From Nitrospirae bacterium MYbin6 (GTDB lineage Bacteria; Nitrospirota; Thermodesulfovibrionia; Thermodesulfovibrionales; Magnetobacteriaceae): a stretch of DNA of 64,000 nt. The DNA is taken from assembly GCA_002753305.1 (NCBI GenBank), contig PEAC01000003.1, forward strand, positions 1 through 64,000. Reading direction: 5' to 3'. The first letter of the stretch is position 1. Every line of letters starts with the position of its first letter. The translations under genes and the position numbers were made by a program. Positions 21,601 through 30,818 of the stretch are shown in pieces. A model generated the notes under the pieces. The model had not been told where the DNA came from, did no database searches, and was given only the letters and a program-made list of their open reading frames with translations.

Positions 21601-21838
21601 CGCCGATGCCATAATGAAGGCCGGGGCGGTTCGCTTTATGCCCATATCGCTGACTGCGGCGGCAGTGCTGGTCGGCTCGGTGGTGATGCTCTTTGACCCG
21701 ATATTTCAGGGCCTGGCCATCTCTATGATGTTTGGGGCGCTGAGCGCAACGCTGCTGACGCTGATTGCCGTACCGCTGCTCTATTATGAAATCTACAGGA
21801 ATAAAGAGTGTCCGGTTGAGGAGTGTTCCGAGGGCTGA
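18638..21838 (+). CDS. RND-family efflux transporter (AcrB/HAE1-like)
   Basis: A 1066-residue inner-membrane proton antiporter. It has the RND pattern of 12 membrane segments in two halves with two large periplasmic loops. TM4 contains the proton-relay pair in GILVDDAIVVVENIHRH (near residue 415). The N-terminal porter motif PREEEPQI and the loop YPGASAKETEERVTRP are typical of the AcrB/HAE1-like group and not of metal-specific CusA. The ATG follows directly after the adaptor stop. No regulator gene is adjacent, so the control and the substrate are unknown. Confidence 0.94.
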   Translation: MEKIGISGKIAAAFINSRLTPLIVAASLILGIFAVMVTPREEEPQIIVPMFDVMVMYPGASAKETEERVTRPMEGLVSEIKGVEYVYSVTEPGMSMVIVRFHVGEDTERSLVKLYDTLMSNYDIIPPGVSKPIVKPKSIDEVPILALTISGERYDGYQLRQIAAEIANELKKDGNVGEIAITGGQRRQLKVSIDPVKLRAYGLSPLAIVSMFNTANTQIPSGTFQKDNKDIIVETGGFLKNAEDVGNLVVGTSGTSAIYLKNVATITDGPETPASYVFTGNAVANERPGSTIHPALTISLAKKTGSNATEITKQAIEKTEEMKGWIIPADIDINVTRNYGETAEEKSNELLDHLMIATFSVIILIALTLGWKESIVVAVAVPVTLALTLLVTYIYGYTLNRVTLFSLIFSIGILVDDAIVVVENIHRHFKSGGASIKKAVMAVDEVGNPTILATFTVIAALLPMAFVSGLMGPYMRPIPVGASAAMIFSILIAFIVTPWMSFKVLRNVKHTAHGEEEEGKAMMALYEKMLRPFIQHRGYRIAGLLSVFSILMLTLLLLPLKLVTVKMLPFDNKSEIQVIIDMPAGTTLEETAAATRAIAEYVRTVAEVKDFQLYIGTAAPFNFNGLVRHYYLRQQPNTADIQVNLIEKGRRKAQSHDVAKRIRGPIQELAKKYRANVKIAEIPPGPPVMSTLVAELYGPDPVRQTELAYQVKEIFEKTPGVVDVDWFVEADESKYIFEIDKARAGVSGVSPEAIANTLRVFLGGMPVGLMHDDKSRETVEIFLQAPRDKRSGINELKGLTVISGTGKFVPLAELVNVVSTTQDKTIYHKNLRRVVYVVADVAGKEESPAYAILKMKDAVKALKLPEGYELTQHFSELPWLEKRNSLKWDGEWQITYDVFVDMGIAFAAVLVLIYVLVVGWFKNFITPIIIMAPIPLTLVGILPGHWIMGAFFTATSMIGFIALAGIIVRNSILLVDFIQHDWKESGNLADAIMKAGAVRFMPISLTAAAVLVGSVVMLFDPIFQGLAISMMFGALSATLLTLIAVPLLYYEIYRNKECPVEECSEG

Positions 21839-21860
21839 TACGCCGCCACCACACGGAGCC

Positions 21861-21889
21861 TGTCAAGGCACGCTGAGCTTGTCGAAGTG
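21861..21889. repeat. REP-like element remnant between convergent genes
   Basis: The 51-base gap between the pump and the transglycosylase contains CTGAGCTTGTCGAA (21873-21886). Its complement TTCGACAAGCTCAG is, to my knowledge, the core of a short palindromic element dispersed between genes in many environmental bacteria. Only one copy was noticed in this window. Confidence 0.4.
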
Positions 21890-23722
21890 TTAACCTTTTC
21901 TGGGGATTTGCAGAACGATACCTGTTTTAACCTTCTCAGGGTCACTGATTGAGTTAACCTTCATCAGGTCCTTCACCGTAAGATGATACATCTTTGCTAT
22001 AGAGTAAAGTGTTTGGCCTGTTATGACTGTATGATGTTTTACGGCCTTTGGTTTGTCTTCCGGTTTTTTTGCTGTATCCGGAGTATGCTTATGTTCTGAT
22101 TTTGGTTCATCCTTAGGTTTTTCGGCGCTTCTGGCGACGGCTTCGACTTTGGCCTTTTTATCGCTCTTAGGGGCCTCTGGTTTGGATGTCTCCGATTTAG
22201 TATTCTCCGGTTTGCTGGACTTAGGTTTGTCGGGATCTTGTTTTACTTCTGTCTTTGGCATGTCAGCGCTTTTGGCGATGGTCTCGACTTTGGCCTTTTT
22301 ATCGCTCTTAGAGGCCTCTGGTTTAGAGGTTTCTGAAGGAGCCGGCTCAGGTTTTTTCGGAGAGTCTGATTTTGGCTTTGTGTCTGTGTTTTTGGCGCTT
22401 GCTGTCAGCGTGGTGTCGGGTTTTATGTGAACGGCCTTTTCTGACGGAGGATCCACTTTTTTTTTGGTATCTGATTTCGAGGCCGCAATGGTCTTTTTGG
22501 GTTGCGTGTCTGTCGCGGGTTCGTTAGGTGTCTCCGTGTTAATGTTGTAATTGAGCGAATCCTTTGTGCCGGGCGGCAGTTTCAACCGGTAATTGTTCGG
22601 CAGTGAAAGCTTCGAGGTCAACACGGGTGATTTCAGGTCGGGGTTTAGCCGCCGTATATCCTCTATTGAACATGCTGATGTGATTTTGCTTACCTTTGTG
22701 GGCCTGTCTATGTGGAGCACTTCGTATTCTTCGGGTGTCAGAAATTCTACATCGCCGAAGTAGCTTCTATAGTCTTTGAGGATCTCAAGGACGGCTAAAA
22801 ACTCGGTATAAAAATTCCTTGAGGCAAAACCAAATAAAGGTCCCCTGTACCTTGCCACAATCTCCGATATATCGTTTGTCGAGAGGGAATTAACGGCCCG
22901 CAGCATTCCGGATGCGCCGTGGTTGTATGCCGTTATCGCCAGGGGCCATGTGCCAAGCTGCGCATAGTTGTCCGCTAAAAGCCTTGCCGCCGCCCGGGTT
23001 GACTTCATGGGGTCGATTCTTTCGTCTACCATGGCGTTCATTTTCAGAAAATACTTGCCGGTATAATCGGTAAACTGCCATATTCCTGCGGCCTTTGCCC
23101 ATGAATAGGCATTTAAGTCAAAGGCAGATTCAACAAACGGCAGCCTCGTTAACTCCACGGGCAGGCCCTCTTCCCTGAAAATTCGTTCCATCTCCTTCAG
23201 ATATAGCGACGATTTCGACAGTGCCTTCTGAAAACGATCCCTTTGGCCAATCTGCGCCCTTAGGCGCTCGGCAGCGTCGGAGAACTTGTTGTCACCCCCA
23301 ATGTCCCGAAACATATCATATACGCGTCTTTCTTCAGATGACAGATTCTCTATGTCCTCTGGCAAAGCCTTATCCAGCTTGAGGAGGATTTCCCTGTATT
23401 TACTTATCTCAAATGACAGAGTTCCAATTCTGGCCTTTTTAGAGTTGCGCTCTTCCTCCGTTAAATCGACTACGGAATAAATAATATTTAAATATCTGTT
23501 GTCGTGGATAACGGCCTGTTTGGTTGTGTATTGAGTGAAGATCAGCTTCCAGAAATCCACCTGATGCCTGAGCGGCGCGGGACAAATAAACGGTGAAGGT
23601 TCTGAGAGTGAGAATATATTCATTCGCGCGGACGATATGTCCGCTGAAACGCATACTACAACTAAAAACGCGGCCAGTGCCGCCGCCGCATATCTTAGAC
23701 TTAACTTTAAGTAATTCTCCAT
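21890..23722 (-). CDS. MltD-like membrane-bound lytic transglycosylase with LysM
   Basis: Cleaves peptidoglycan glycan strands to anhydromuropeptides. From ATG 23722 the product is 610 residues (an ATG three codons upstream is also possible). An N-terminal signal/anchor is followed by the SLT domain with catalytic Glu in LTRLPFVESAFD, then AAGIWQFTDYTGKYF and AYNHGASGMLRAV, a family-1D (MltD) pattern. A Lys/Pro/Glu/Ser-rich linker with a 47-residue internal repeat leads to one C-terminal LysM domain (HHTVITGQTLYSIAKMYHL) that binds peptidoglycan. The linker is probably disordered and spans the periplasm. It follows the flagellin gene on the same strand. Confidence 0.9.
   Translation of the reverse strand: MENYLKLSLRYAAAALAAFLVVVCVSADISSARMNIFSLSEPSPFICPAPLRHQVDFWKLIFTQYTTKQAVIHDNRYLNIIYSVVDLTEEERNSKKARIGTLSFEISKYREILLKLDKALPEDIENLSSEERRVYDMFRDIGGDNKFSDAAERLRAQIGQRDRFQKALSKSSLYLKEMERIFREEGLPVELTRLPFVESAFDLNAYSWAKAAGIWQFTDYTGKYFLKMNAMVDERIDPMKSTRAAARLLADNYAQLGTWPLAITAYNHGASGMLRAVNSLSTNDISEIVARYRGPLFGFASRNFYTEFLAVLEILKDYRSYFGDVEFLTPEEYEVLHIDRPTKVSKITSACSIEDIRRLNPDLKSPVLTSKLSLPNNYRLKLPPGTKDSLNYNINTETPNEPATDTQPKKTIAASKSDTKKKVDPPSEKAVHIKPDTTLTASAKNTDTKPKSDSPKKPEPAPSETSKPEASKSDKKAKVETIAKSADMPKTEVKQDPDKPKSSKPENTKSETSKPEAPKSDKKAKVEAVARSAEKPKDEPKSEHKHTPDTAKKPEDKPKAVKHHTVITGQTLYSIAKMYHLTVKDLMKVNSISDPEKVKTGIVLQIPRKG
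22125..22340 (-). repeat. In-frame 141-bp-period repeat in the transglycosylase linker
   Basis: Two near-identical blocks of about 73 bases begin at about 22125 and 22266, exactly 141 bases (47 codons) apart. They encode SKPEAPKSDKKAKVEAVARS and SKPEASKSDKKAKVETIAKS. The arrangement allows gain or loss of a unit by recombination without breaking the frame. Confidence 0.85.
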
Positions 23723-23793
23723 AATAGACATATAATACCAGTAAAAGAGAAAAAAGGACAAGGACAATTATTACTGAGGCATCCCTCTGATAT

Positions 23794-24783
23794 TTAGCTC
23801 AACAGGTTGAGGACGTTTTTAGGAAGGGTGTTTGCCTGTGACAATACGGAGATTCCGGCCTGCTGGATAATAATGCCCCTGGTTAAGGCAGCAGTCTCTG
23901 CGGCATAATCGGCATCCATAATCCTCGACCTGGCCGCTTGTGTTGCCTCGTTAACGTTGGCAAGGTTGTTTACTACGGACGAAAAGAGATTTTCCTTGGC
24001 GCCCATAGTAGATCTCATTGAGATGACATAACTCATTGCGCTATCCACAACGGCTATTGTGTTTGAGGCATTGCTGACCTGTATTAACGCCGGAACTGTT
24101 GCGCTTGAGACGCCTGCCTCATAGGATGGGTTTGCGGTCCATCTCAGGAGAGAATACTTGCCCGTTGTTCCCGATGCGGTGGTAACGTCCGTGCTGATAT
24201 CCTCCAGAAGCCCTGTGCCTGGGGCTATGGTATTGCCATTGGAGTCAGTCGTGGCGTATGTGGTGCCGCCCATGTTGCTGCCATTTATGCTGAGGTTGCC
24301 GATGGAGACGGAGACCACCGCGTCGCTGGCGCTGTAGCCCACTTTGATGTTGGCGTTGAAATTGCCGTCAAAAAGTATCTTGTTGTTGAACTTTGTCTGC
24401 TGCGCTGAAAGGCTGATGCCGGATGTGAGGGCGTTTACCTCAAGCTGTATATTGGCGACATCTGTCGCGGCATATTGCCCACTCATCGCCTGTACTGAAA
24501 GCTCCCTGATTCGCTGAAGGCTGTTTACCATTTCTTCCATACCGCCGTCTGCCGACTGGGTTACCGATATGCCGTCGCTTGCGTTTCTTGATGCCACGGT
24601 CAGGCCTAACACCTGAGAGGTCATCTTTGTGCCGATTGCAAGACCCGCCGCATCATCTTTCGCAGAGTTGATTCTAAGGCCGGAGGAGAGCCTCTGCATG
24701 GCCTGATTAATCGTACCCTGCGTACTGGCCAAGTTTCTTTGCGCGTTAACAGACGGTATGTTTGTATTTATTACTAATGCCAT
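23794..24783 (-). CDS. fliC: Flagellin
   Basis: The filament protein of the flagellum. The start at ATG 24783 gives 329 residues beginning MALVINTNIPSVNAQRNL, the classic D0 helix; the longer reading frame upstream is non-coding leader. Conserved D0/D1 regions flank a short variable centre (about 150-250), so the filament has little surface-exposed decoration. The C-terminus ends NTLPKNVLNLLS. A GAGGAATGGGGA stretch precedes the ATG. It stands alone: no FliD, FliS or FlaG gene adjoins it. I see no sigma-28 site; a sigma-70-like promoter is listed separately. Confidence 0.96.
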   Translation of the reverse strand: MALVINTNIPSVNAQRNLASTQGTINQAMQRLSSGLRINSAKDDAAGLAIGTKMTSQVLGLTVASRNASDGISVTQSADGGMEEMVNSLQRIRELSVQAMSGQYAATDVANIQLEVNALTSGISLSAQQTKFNNKILFDGNFNANIKVGYSASDAVVSVSIGNLSINGSNMGGTTYATTDSNGNTIAPGTGLLEDISTDVTTASGTTGKYSLLRWTANPSYEAGVSSATVPALIQVSNASNTIAVVDSAMSYVISMRSTMGAKENLFSSVVNNLANVNEATQAARSRIMDADYAAETAALTRGIIIQQAGISVLSQANTLPKNVLNLLS

Positions 24784-24888
24784 ATGATCCCCATTCCTCT
24801 TGCTCCCACATGCACTTTGTTCCGACGCATATGCCAGGCAAACACTCTCAAATAATACGGGAGCCGACAACGTTGCCTGTTTACTAAA

Positions 24889-24916
24889 ATTAAAACATAA
24901 GCCATACAAAAGTCAA
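24889..24916 (-). promoter_or_regulatory. Putative sigma-70-like promoter of flagellin
   Basis: Minus-strand TTGACT (24916-24911) and TTTAAT (24894-24889) are separated by 16 bases, each one mismatch from consensus, in the gap between the mnmE stop and the flagellin start. The distance to the ATG leaves a leader of about 100 bases. Confidence 0.4.
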
Positions 24917-24949
24917 GAAAATAATTATTTAAAGCTAAAGTTTTTTACC

Positions 24950-26365
24950 TTACTTGCCGATACAGAACGCGCTGAATATCCTGTCGAGGATGTCGGCGGT
25001 GGTTACTACCCCTGTGATTTGCCCTAAGGCGCTGAGGGCTTCTCGAAGCTCAAGGGCTGTTATTTCATGTGGATTTTCCGCATGCAGGCTTTTTTTGGCG
25101 TTTATCAGGGCGGCAACGGCATCATCCAGTGCACACTTGTGTCTGAGGTTTGTGACAATCACGCCTTCGCCGGCCTCGGGGCTGTTATTTTGCATTACGC
25201 GGCTGTATAGGGTCTCTTTTAATTTATCGAGGCCGGCACCGGTAAGGGCAGAGACATTTACTGCTTGCCTTTCCATATTTGTTATGTGTTTGTATTTATC
25301 GATTATTAAATCATTGGGATAGGCCATAACCTTGTCGGCCTTGTTGATAACTATGATTACGTCTTTTTCAGCGGTGGCCGCGGCAATCTCGTAGTCTTCG
25401 GAGGTTAACGCGGTACTTCCGTCAAAGACCGCGAGGACAAGGGCTGCGGCCTCAACTGCGGCAAGCGAGCGATTTATACCTTCCACTTCGGCAGGCCCGC
25501 GCCCGCGTCTGATTCCCGCCGTATCCACTATTCTCACGGGCAGCCCGTTAATGTTTATAACCTCTTCAATGGTATCCCGTGTCGTCCCCGGCATTGGGGT
25601 TACGATGGCCCTGTCTTTTTCTAACAGGGCGTTTAACAGAGACGACTTTCCGACGTTTGGTTTTCCGGCAATGGCCGTTAACAGGCCCTCACGAAAGTAC
25701 CGCCCACGGGCGTATGAACCCGACAGGGATTTCAGCCTCGTTGCAATTGAGTCAATTTTATCAAGCAGCACGGACTTATCGGCAGCCGGGATGTCGTCTT
25801 CGGGAAAGTCTATCTGTGCCTCCACCTCGGCACACACTGAGATGAGCGCGTCTCTGGCTGCCAGAATATTTGATGAGAGCCTGCCTGAGAGCTGCTCAAG
25901 GGCAAGCCTTCCGCTGCCCTCTGTAGCGGCGTTAATAATGTCCAGTACGGCCTCGGACTGTGCCAGGTCGAGCCGCCCGTTTAGAAACGCGCGCATCGTG
26001 AACTCCCCAGGGGCTGCTATCCTTGCCCCTTCGTTTATTACCAGCTCAAGGGTCTTACTCACGGTGTGGAGGCCGCCGTGGCAGTTTATCTCTACGACGT
26101 CCTCTGCCGTATAGCTCTTTGGGGCGCGCATTACGCTAAACAGCGCCTCGTCAATTCGTTCGCCGGTACTGGGGTCGGTGATGAACCCATAGGCAATGGT
26201 AAACGATGGCATTACGGCGATTTTCTTTCCTTTTGGTGAGTGAAATACCCTTTCGGCAATCCTTATGGCATCTATTCCGCTTATCCTGACAATGCCGATG
26301 CCGCCAACTCCGGCGGGGGTAGATATGGCAGCTATCGTATCATCTGGCAGATTTACGGTTGACAT
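24950..26365 (-). CDS. mnmE: tRNA uridine-5-carboxymethylaminomethyl GTPase MnmE
   Basis: With MnmG it modifies wobble uridine 34 of several tRNAs. Starting at ATG 26365 (MSTVNLPDDTIAAI) the product is 471 residues. The N-terminal formyl-THF-binding domain (about 1-120) precedes a helical domain that contains the G domain: G1 GKPNVGKSS, G2 TTRDTIEE, G3 DTAGIRR, G4 NKAD. The invariant C-terminal FCIGK is present. The start overlaps the end of the cobA-hemD gene by 26 bases, and the gene is the last of serS-hemC-cobA/hemD-mnmE. Confidence 0.97.
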   Translation of the reverse strand: MSTVNLPDDTIAAISTPAGVGGIGIVRISGIDAIRIAERVFHSPKGKKIAVMPSFTIAYGFITDPSTGERIDEALFSVMRAPKSYTAEDVVEINCHGGLHTVSKTLELVINEGARIAAPGEFTMRAFLNGRLDLAQSEAVLDIINAATEGSGRLALEQLSGRLSSNILAARDALISVCAEVEAQIDFPEDDIPAADKSVLLDKIDSIATRLKSLSGSYARGRYFREGLLTAIAGKPNVGKSSLLNALLEKDRAIVTPMPGTTRDTIEEVININGLPVRIVDTAGIRRGRGPAEVEGINRSLAAVEAAALVLAVFDGSTALTSEDYEIAAATAEKDVIIVINKADKVMAYPNDLIIDKYKHITNMERQAVNVSALTGAGLDKLKETLYSRVMQNNSPEAGEGVIVTNLRHKCALDDAVAALINAKKSLHAENPHEITALELREALSALGQITGVVTTADILDRIFSAFCIGK

Positions 26366-27905
26366 TTGTAAGTTTGAAATCAGAAGGAGGCGGCGCCGCC
26401 TGGGCAATTATGGCCTGAACCATGTCTGAGACGGTTGCCTTTTCCGGCATTATATCGACCGGCAGGCCGGCCTTTTCGATGGCCTTTTTCGTTACCGGGC
26501 CGATGGCGGCGATGGATACGTCTCTGAGAAGTGCCGGGGCTTCGCTGCCAAGTAATTCCATTAAATTGTTAAATGACGAGGCGCTTGTAAATGTGGCAAT
26601 GGTTATTTTGCCTTCTCTCAGAAAACGCTCCAGCCTCTTTGCGTGTGTGTACGGTTTTATCGTCTTATACGCGGCAGGGGTATCGATATGTCCGCCAAGC
26701 TCTCTTATCTTGTCGGGGAACTTCTCCCGTGCCTTTTCAGCCCGGGGCAGGAGAAATCGTTTCCCTTTTACCTCTGCGGCTCCGCCTTGCAGAAACTGCT
26801 TTATTAATCCTTCGGCATTGAACTCCTCAGGCACAAGGTCAGTTATCAGCCCGAAGCCCCTGATGGTTTCAGAGGACTTTTCACCAATGGCACAGAGGCG
26901 TATTTCCTTTAAGTCCCGCACGTCTTTGTTTTTATGAATGAGGCGGTTAAAGAAAAATTTAAACCCGTTTGACGAGGTGAAAATTATCCAGTCATAGGTC
27001 TCAATATTGTCTATCGCGCTGTCGAGGGCGTCAAACGAATCCGGCGGGACGGTCTTGATTGTCGGGAACTCGAAGATCTCAGCCCCATTTTCCTCTAACG
27101 GCTCATAGTCGTCCGTGTATGGCCTGGTTATAAGGACGCGCTGCCCGAACAGGGGTTTTTTCTCGTACCAGTTCAGGGTCTCTCTCAGGCTGGCCGTACT
27201 GCCCACGACCATGACGGCAGGGGGCCTTATTTTCTGTCCTTTTGCCAACTCAGAAATATCCCTGAGTGTAGACGTAAGGGTTAGCTGTTCAGGGCGTGTG
27301 CCCCATCTGATTATGGCAGCCGGTGTGTCGGGGTCCCTTCCGTGTTTTATCAGATTTGCCGTTATGTAGTCAATGTTCTTTACACCCATCAGAAAAACCA
27401 GGGTGTCAGCCCCATTGGCAATAGAAGGCCAGTGAATCTTGCTGTCCTTTTTAGTCTCGTCCTCATTGCCGGTGATAACTGCGAAAGACGATGAGTACTT
27501 GCGATGGGTAAGGGGGATTCCCGCATAGGCCGGGACGCTGATTGCCGAGGTTACGCCGGGGATTATCTCAAACTCGATGCCGTGTGAGACTAATATCCCG
27601 GCCTCCTCACCGCCGCGTCCGAAGACGAACGGGTCGCCTCCCTTTAACCGGCAGACTACTTTCCCCTCCAGGGCCTTGGTTACGAGGGTTTCATTTATTT
27701 CGTCCTGAGTCATCTCGTGCCGCCCGCCGCGCTTACCGGCGTATATCAGTTCGGCCCCCTCGCTGGCCATATTAAGAAGACGGTTGTTGACGTGGAAGTC
27801 ATAGAGGATAGTGTCTGCCTTTTGCAGACAGCGGAGGCCTTTAAGCGTAAGAAGCCCAATATCTCCGGGGCCTGCCCCGACTAAGAAGACTTTACCTTGC
27901 TTCAT
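26340..27905 (-). CDS. cobA-hemD: Fused uroporphyrinogen-III methyltransferase / uroporphyrinogen-III synthase
   Basis: A bifunctional enzyme of 521 residues from ATG 27905. The N-terminal SUMT part (about 1-245) has the SAM-binding VFLVGAGPGDIGLLTLKG and the GGDPFVFGRGGEE motif; it methylates uroporphyrinogen III to precorrin-2 on the way to sirohaem or cobalamin. The C-terminal HemD part (about 265-510) closes hydroxymethylbilane to uroporphyrinogen III, with typical WIIFTSSNG and TFTSASSFNNL segments. It follows hemC, which makes its substrate, with a 14-base overlap. Such fusions are known in Deltaproteobacteria, Firmicutes and Nitrospirota. The start is set by the SUMT N-terminus, not by the longer frame. 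Confidence 0.95.
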   Translation of the reverse strand: MKQGKVFLVGAGPGDIGLLTLKGLRCLQKADTILYDFHVNNRLLNMASEGAELIYAGKRGGRHEMTQDEINETLVTKALEGKVVCRLKGGDPFVFGRGGEEAGILVSHGIEFEIIPGVTSAISVPAYAGIPLTHRKYSSSFAVITGNEDETKKDSKIHWPSIANGADTLVFLMGVKNIDYITANLIKHGRDPDTPAAIIRWGTRPEQLTLTSTLRDISELAKGQKIRPPAVMVVGSTASLRETLNWYEKKPLFGQRVLITRPYTDDYEPLEENGAEIFEFPTIKTVPPDSFDALDSAIDNIETYDWIIFTSSNGFKFFFNRLIHKNKDVRDLKEIRLCAIGEKSSETIRGFGLITDLVPEEFNAEGLIKQFLQGGAAEVKGKRFLLPRAEKAREKFPDKIRELGGHIDTPAAYKTIKPYTHAKRLERFLREGKITIATFTSASSFNNLMELLGSEAPALLRDVSIAAIGPVTKKAIEKAGLPVDIMPEKATVSDMVQAIIAQAAPPPSDFKLTNVNRKSAR

Positions 27906-28836
27906 AGACCTCTCTGAGGATTTTGTGCGCCCCGCGGTTGAGGAGGTCCTCGGCAAGGGCAGTCCCTAAGTGCTCAAAGTCGTCCTTATTGCCATTGGCA
28001 TCTCCACGAATCATCGTAGCGCCGTCAACGCTTCCCACCAGGCCGGATATATGGATGGAGGTTCCGCCATGCAGTGTCGCGTGGGCCGCTATGGGTACCT
28101 GGCAGCCGCCTTCGAGCCTTTTTAAAAACGCACGCTCGGCACGTACACAGACCGATGTCTCTTCATGGTTTAGCTGCCCCGTGAGATCATTTATCAGTTT
28201 ATCTTTCGATTGAGCCGTTGCGCTCCTGCACTCTATGCCGACTGCCCCTTGCCCGATTGCCGGCAGGCTTATCTCTATGGGCAGGATTTCAGTTATTCTA
28301 TTGTCTACTCCAAGCCTTTTCATTCCGGCTGCCGCAAGGATTATCGCGTCACACAGGCCCTCGTCAAGTTTTCGGAGGCGGGTGTCGAGGTTTCCCCGCA
28401 GCTGTATTATCTTAAGATTGGGTTTCAGATTGAGCAGCTGGCAGGAGCGCCTGAGGCTGCTTGTCCCCAGTGTTGCGCCATCTGAGATGGCGTTAAAGCT
28501 GCTGATTCCGTGTCTGCTTATGAAGGCGTCGCGCGGGTCTTCCCGAACGCAGATGGCCCTCAGGTGCAGACCTTCAGGGAAATCAGTCGGCACGTCTTTC
28601 ATGCTGTGGACTGCGATGTCAGACTCCCCACGCAGTAGGGATTCCTCTATCTCCTTTACAAATAGCCCTTTGCCGCCGACCTTTGATAATGGAACGTCAA
28701 GGATTTTATCTCCTGTCGTCTTTATTATCCTGAGATTTACGATAAGCCAGGGCTGTAGCTGCTCCAGCTGCTGTTTGACCCATTCTGCCTGCCACAGTGC
28801 CAGCTTGCTGCCGCGTGTTCCAATAGTTATCTCCAT
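27892..28836 (-). CDS. hemC: Hydroxymethylbilane synthase (porphobilinogen deaminase)
   Basis: Joins four porphobilinogens into hydroxymethylbilane in tetrapyrrole synthesis. The 314-residue product has the signature TRGSKLALWQAEWV, the active-site Asp region HSMKDVPTDFPEG and the cysteine in LEGGCQVPIAAHA, which carries the dipyrromethane cofactor. It lies between serS (three bases upstream) and the fused cobA-hemD gene (14-base overlap), so consecutive haem-pathway steps are co-transcribed. hemA, often next to hemC, is not here. Confidence 0.97.
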   Translation of the reverse strand: MEITIGTRGSKLALWQAEWVKQQLEQLQPWLIVNLRIIKTTGDKILDVPLSKVGGKGLFVKEIEESLLRGESDIAVHSMKDVPTDFPEGLHLRAICVREDPRDAFISRHGISSFNAISDGATLGTSSLRRSCQLLNLKPNLKIIQLRGNLDTRLRKLDEGLCDAIILAAAGMKRLGVDNRITEILPIEISLPAIGQGAVGIECRSATAQSKDKLINDLTGQLNHEETSVCVRAERAFLKRLEGGCQVPIAAHATLHGGTSIHISGLVGSVDGATMIRGDANGNKDDFEHLGTALAEDLLNRGAHKILREVYEAR

Positions 28837-28839
28837 TGG

Positions 28840-30144
<1,305 letters not shown>

Positions 30145-30264
30145 CTATGCCGGTAGCGGAAACTCATCTGGGCTTAACCGCACGGGCGATTGTTATTATA
30201 GTATAAAACTGAAAGCATGTGGTAGTTAATTTTATCTCATACCAAAATGCAGGGGTGGGCGCGA

Positions 30265-30552
30265 TTAAAAAAATGTGGCGATATCTCTCATACCGTGCAG
30301 TACTCTTACAATCTCAATGCCGCCGTTGATAGGTAAATAATAAATAAGATATTTACCGGCAGGAAAACTTCTCAGCCCAGGGTGGAGTTCATCCCTGTTT
30401 CTGCCCATATTTGTGAATTGTGCGATTTTCCGGCTTGATTCCTCAATTTCGTCAAGCAGTTTGTCTGCTTTGTCAGGGTTGTCCTGGGCGATATAAAGCC
30501 AGATTTCCTCAAGGTCGCTTTCAGCCTCGGGGCGCTTTAAGATTCTCAACAT
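30265..30552 (-). CDS. parE: ParE/RelE-type toxin
   Basis: A basic 95-residue protein of the RelE/ParE superfamily, with the family patterns EAESDLEEIWLYIAQDNP, the FTNMGRNRDELHPGLRSFP centre and the end VLHGMRDIATFF. ParE members poison DNA gyrase; RelE members cut mRNA at the ribosome. Sequence similarity favours the ParE branch, but this is inference. It starts 17 bases after the antitoxin stop. The gene is intact. Confidence 0.88.
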   Translation of the reverse strand: MLRILKRPEAESDLEEIWLYIAQDNPDKADKLLDEIEESSRKIAQFTNMGRNRDELHPGLRSFPAGKYLIYYLPINGGIEIVRVLHGMRDIATFF

Positions 30553-30569
30553 AAGTTAGTCGAGCTGTT

Positions 30570-30818
30570 TTATTGAGCAGCAAGGCGCTTACGGCCCTGC
30601 GCTTTAATAGCCTCCACATCAAGAGGAGTTGGTTCGCCGCTATCCAGGCCTTTCCTGATTTCAGACCTGAGATCTTCAATGCGTAAGGCTTGCATCCGGT
30701 CTCGTTCTTCGAGAAGGCGTAAGGCCTCGCACAAGACTTCGTTTTCGGAGCCATAAAGTCCGCTGGCTACTTTTGTTTTAACCAGCTCTTCGAGCTGTGG
30801 CGTAAGTGAAACGTTCAT
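30570..30818 (-). CDS. parD: ParD-type antitoxin
   Basis: An 82-residue antitoxin from ATG 30818, which has a strong GGAGG site 8 bases upstream; this start is preferred to a longer in-frame one. The N-terminus (NVSLTPQLEELVKTKVASG) is the ribbon-helix-helix DNA-binding fold of ParD, and the acidic/helical C-terminal half should wrap the toxin. ParD normally represses its own operon. It is paired with the parE toxin directly downstream. Confidence 0.88.
   Translation of the reverse strand: MNVSLTPQLEELVKTKVASGLYGSENEVLCEALRLLEERDRMQALRIEDLRSEIRKGLDSGEPTPLDVEAIKAQGRKRLAAQ

Noticed and set aside
24784-24949. A sigma-54 or sigma-28 promoter before flagellin
   Set aside because: No GG-N10-GC pair with proper context and no GCCGATAA-like element at normal spacing from TAAA was found.
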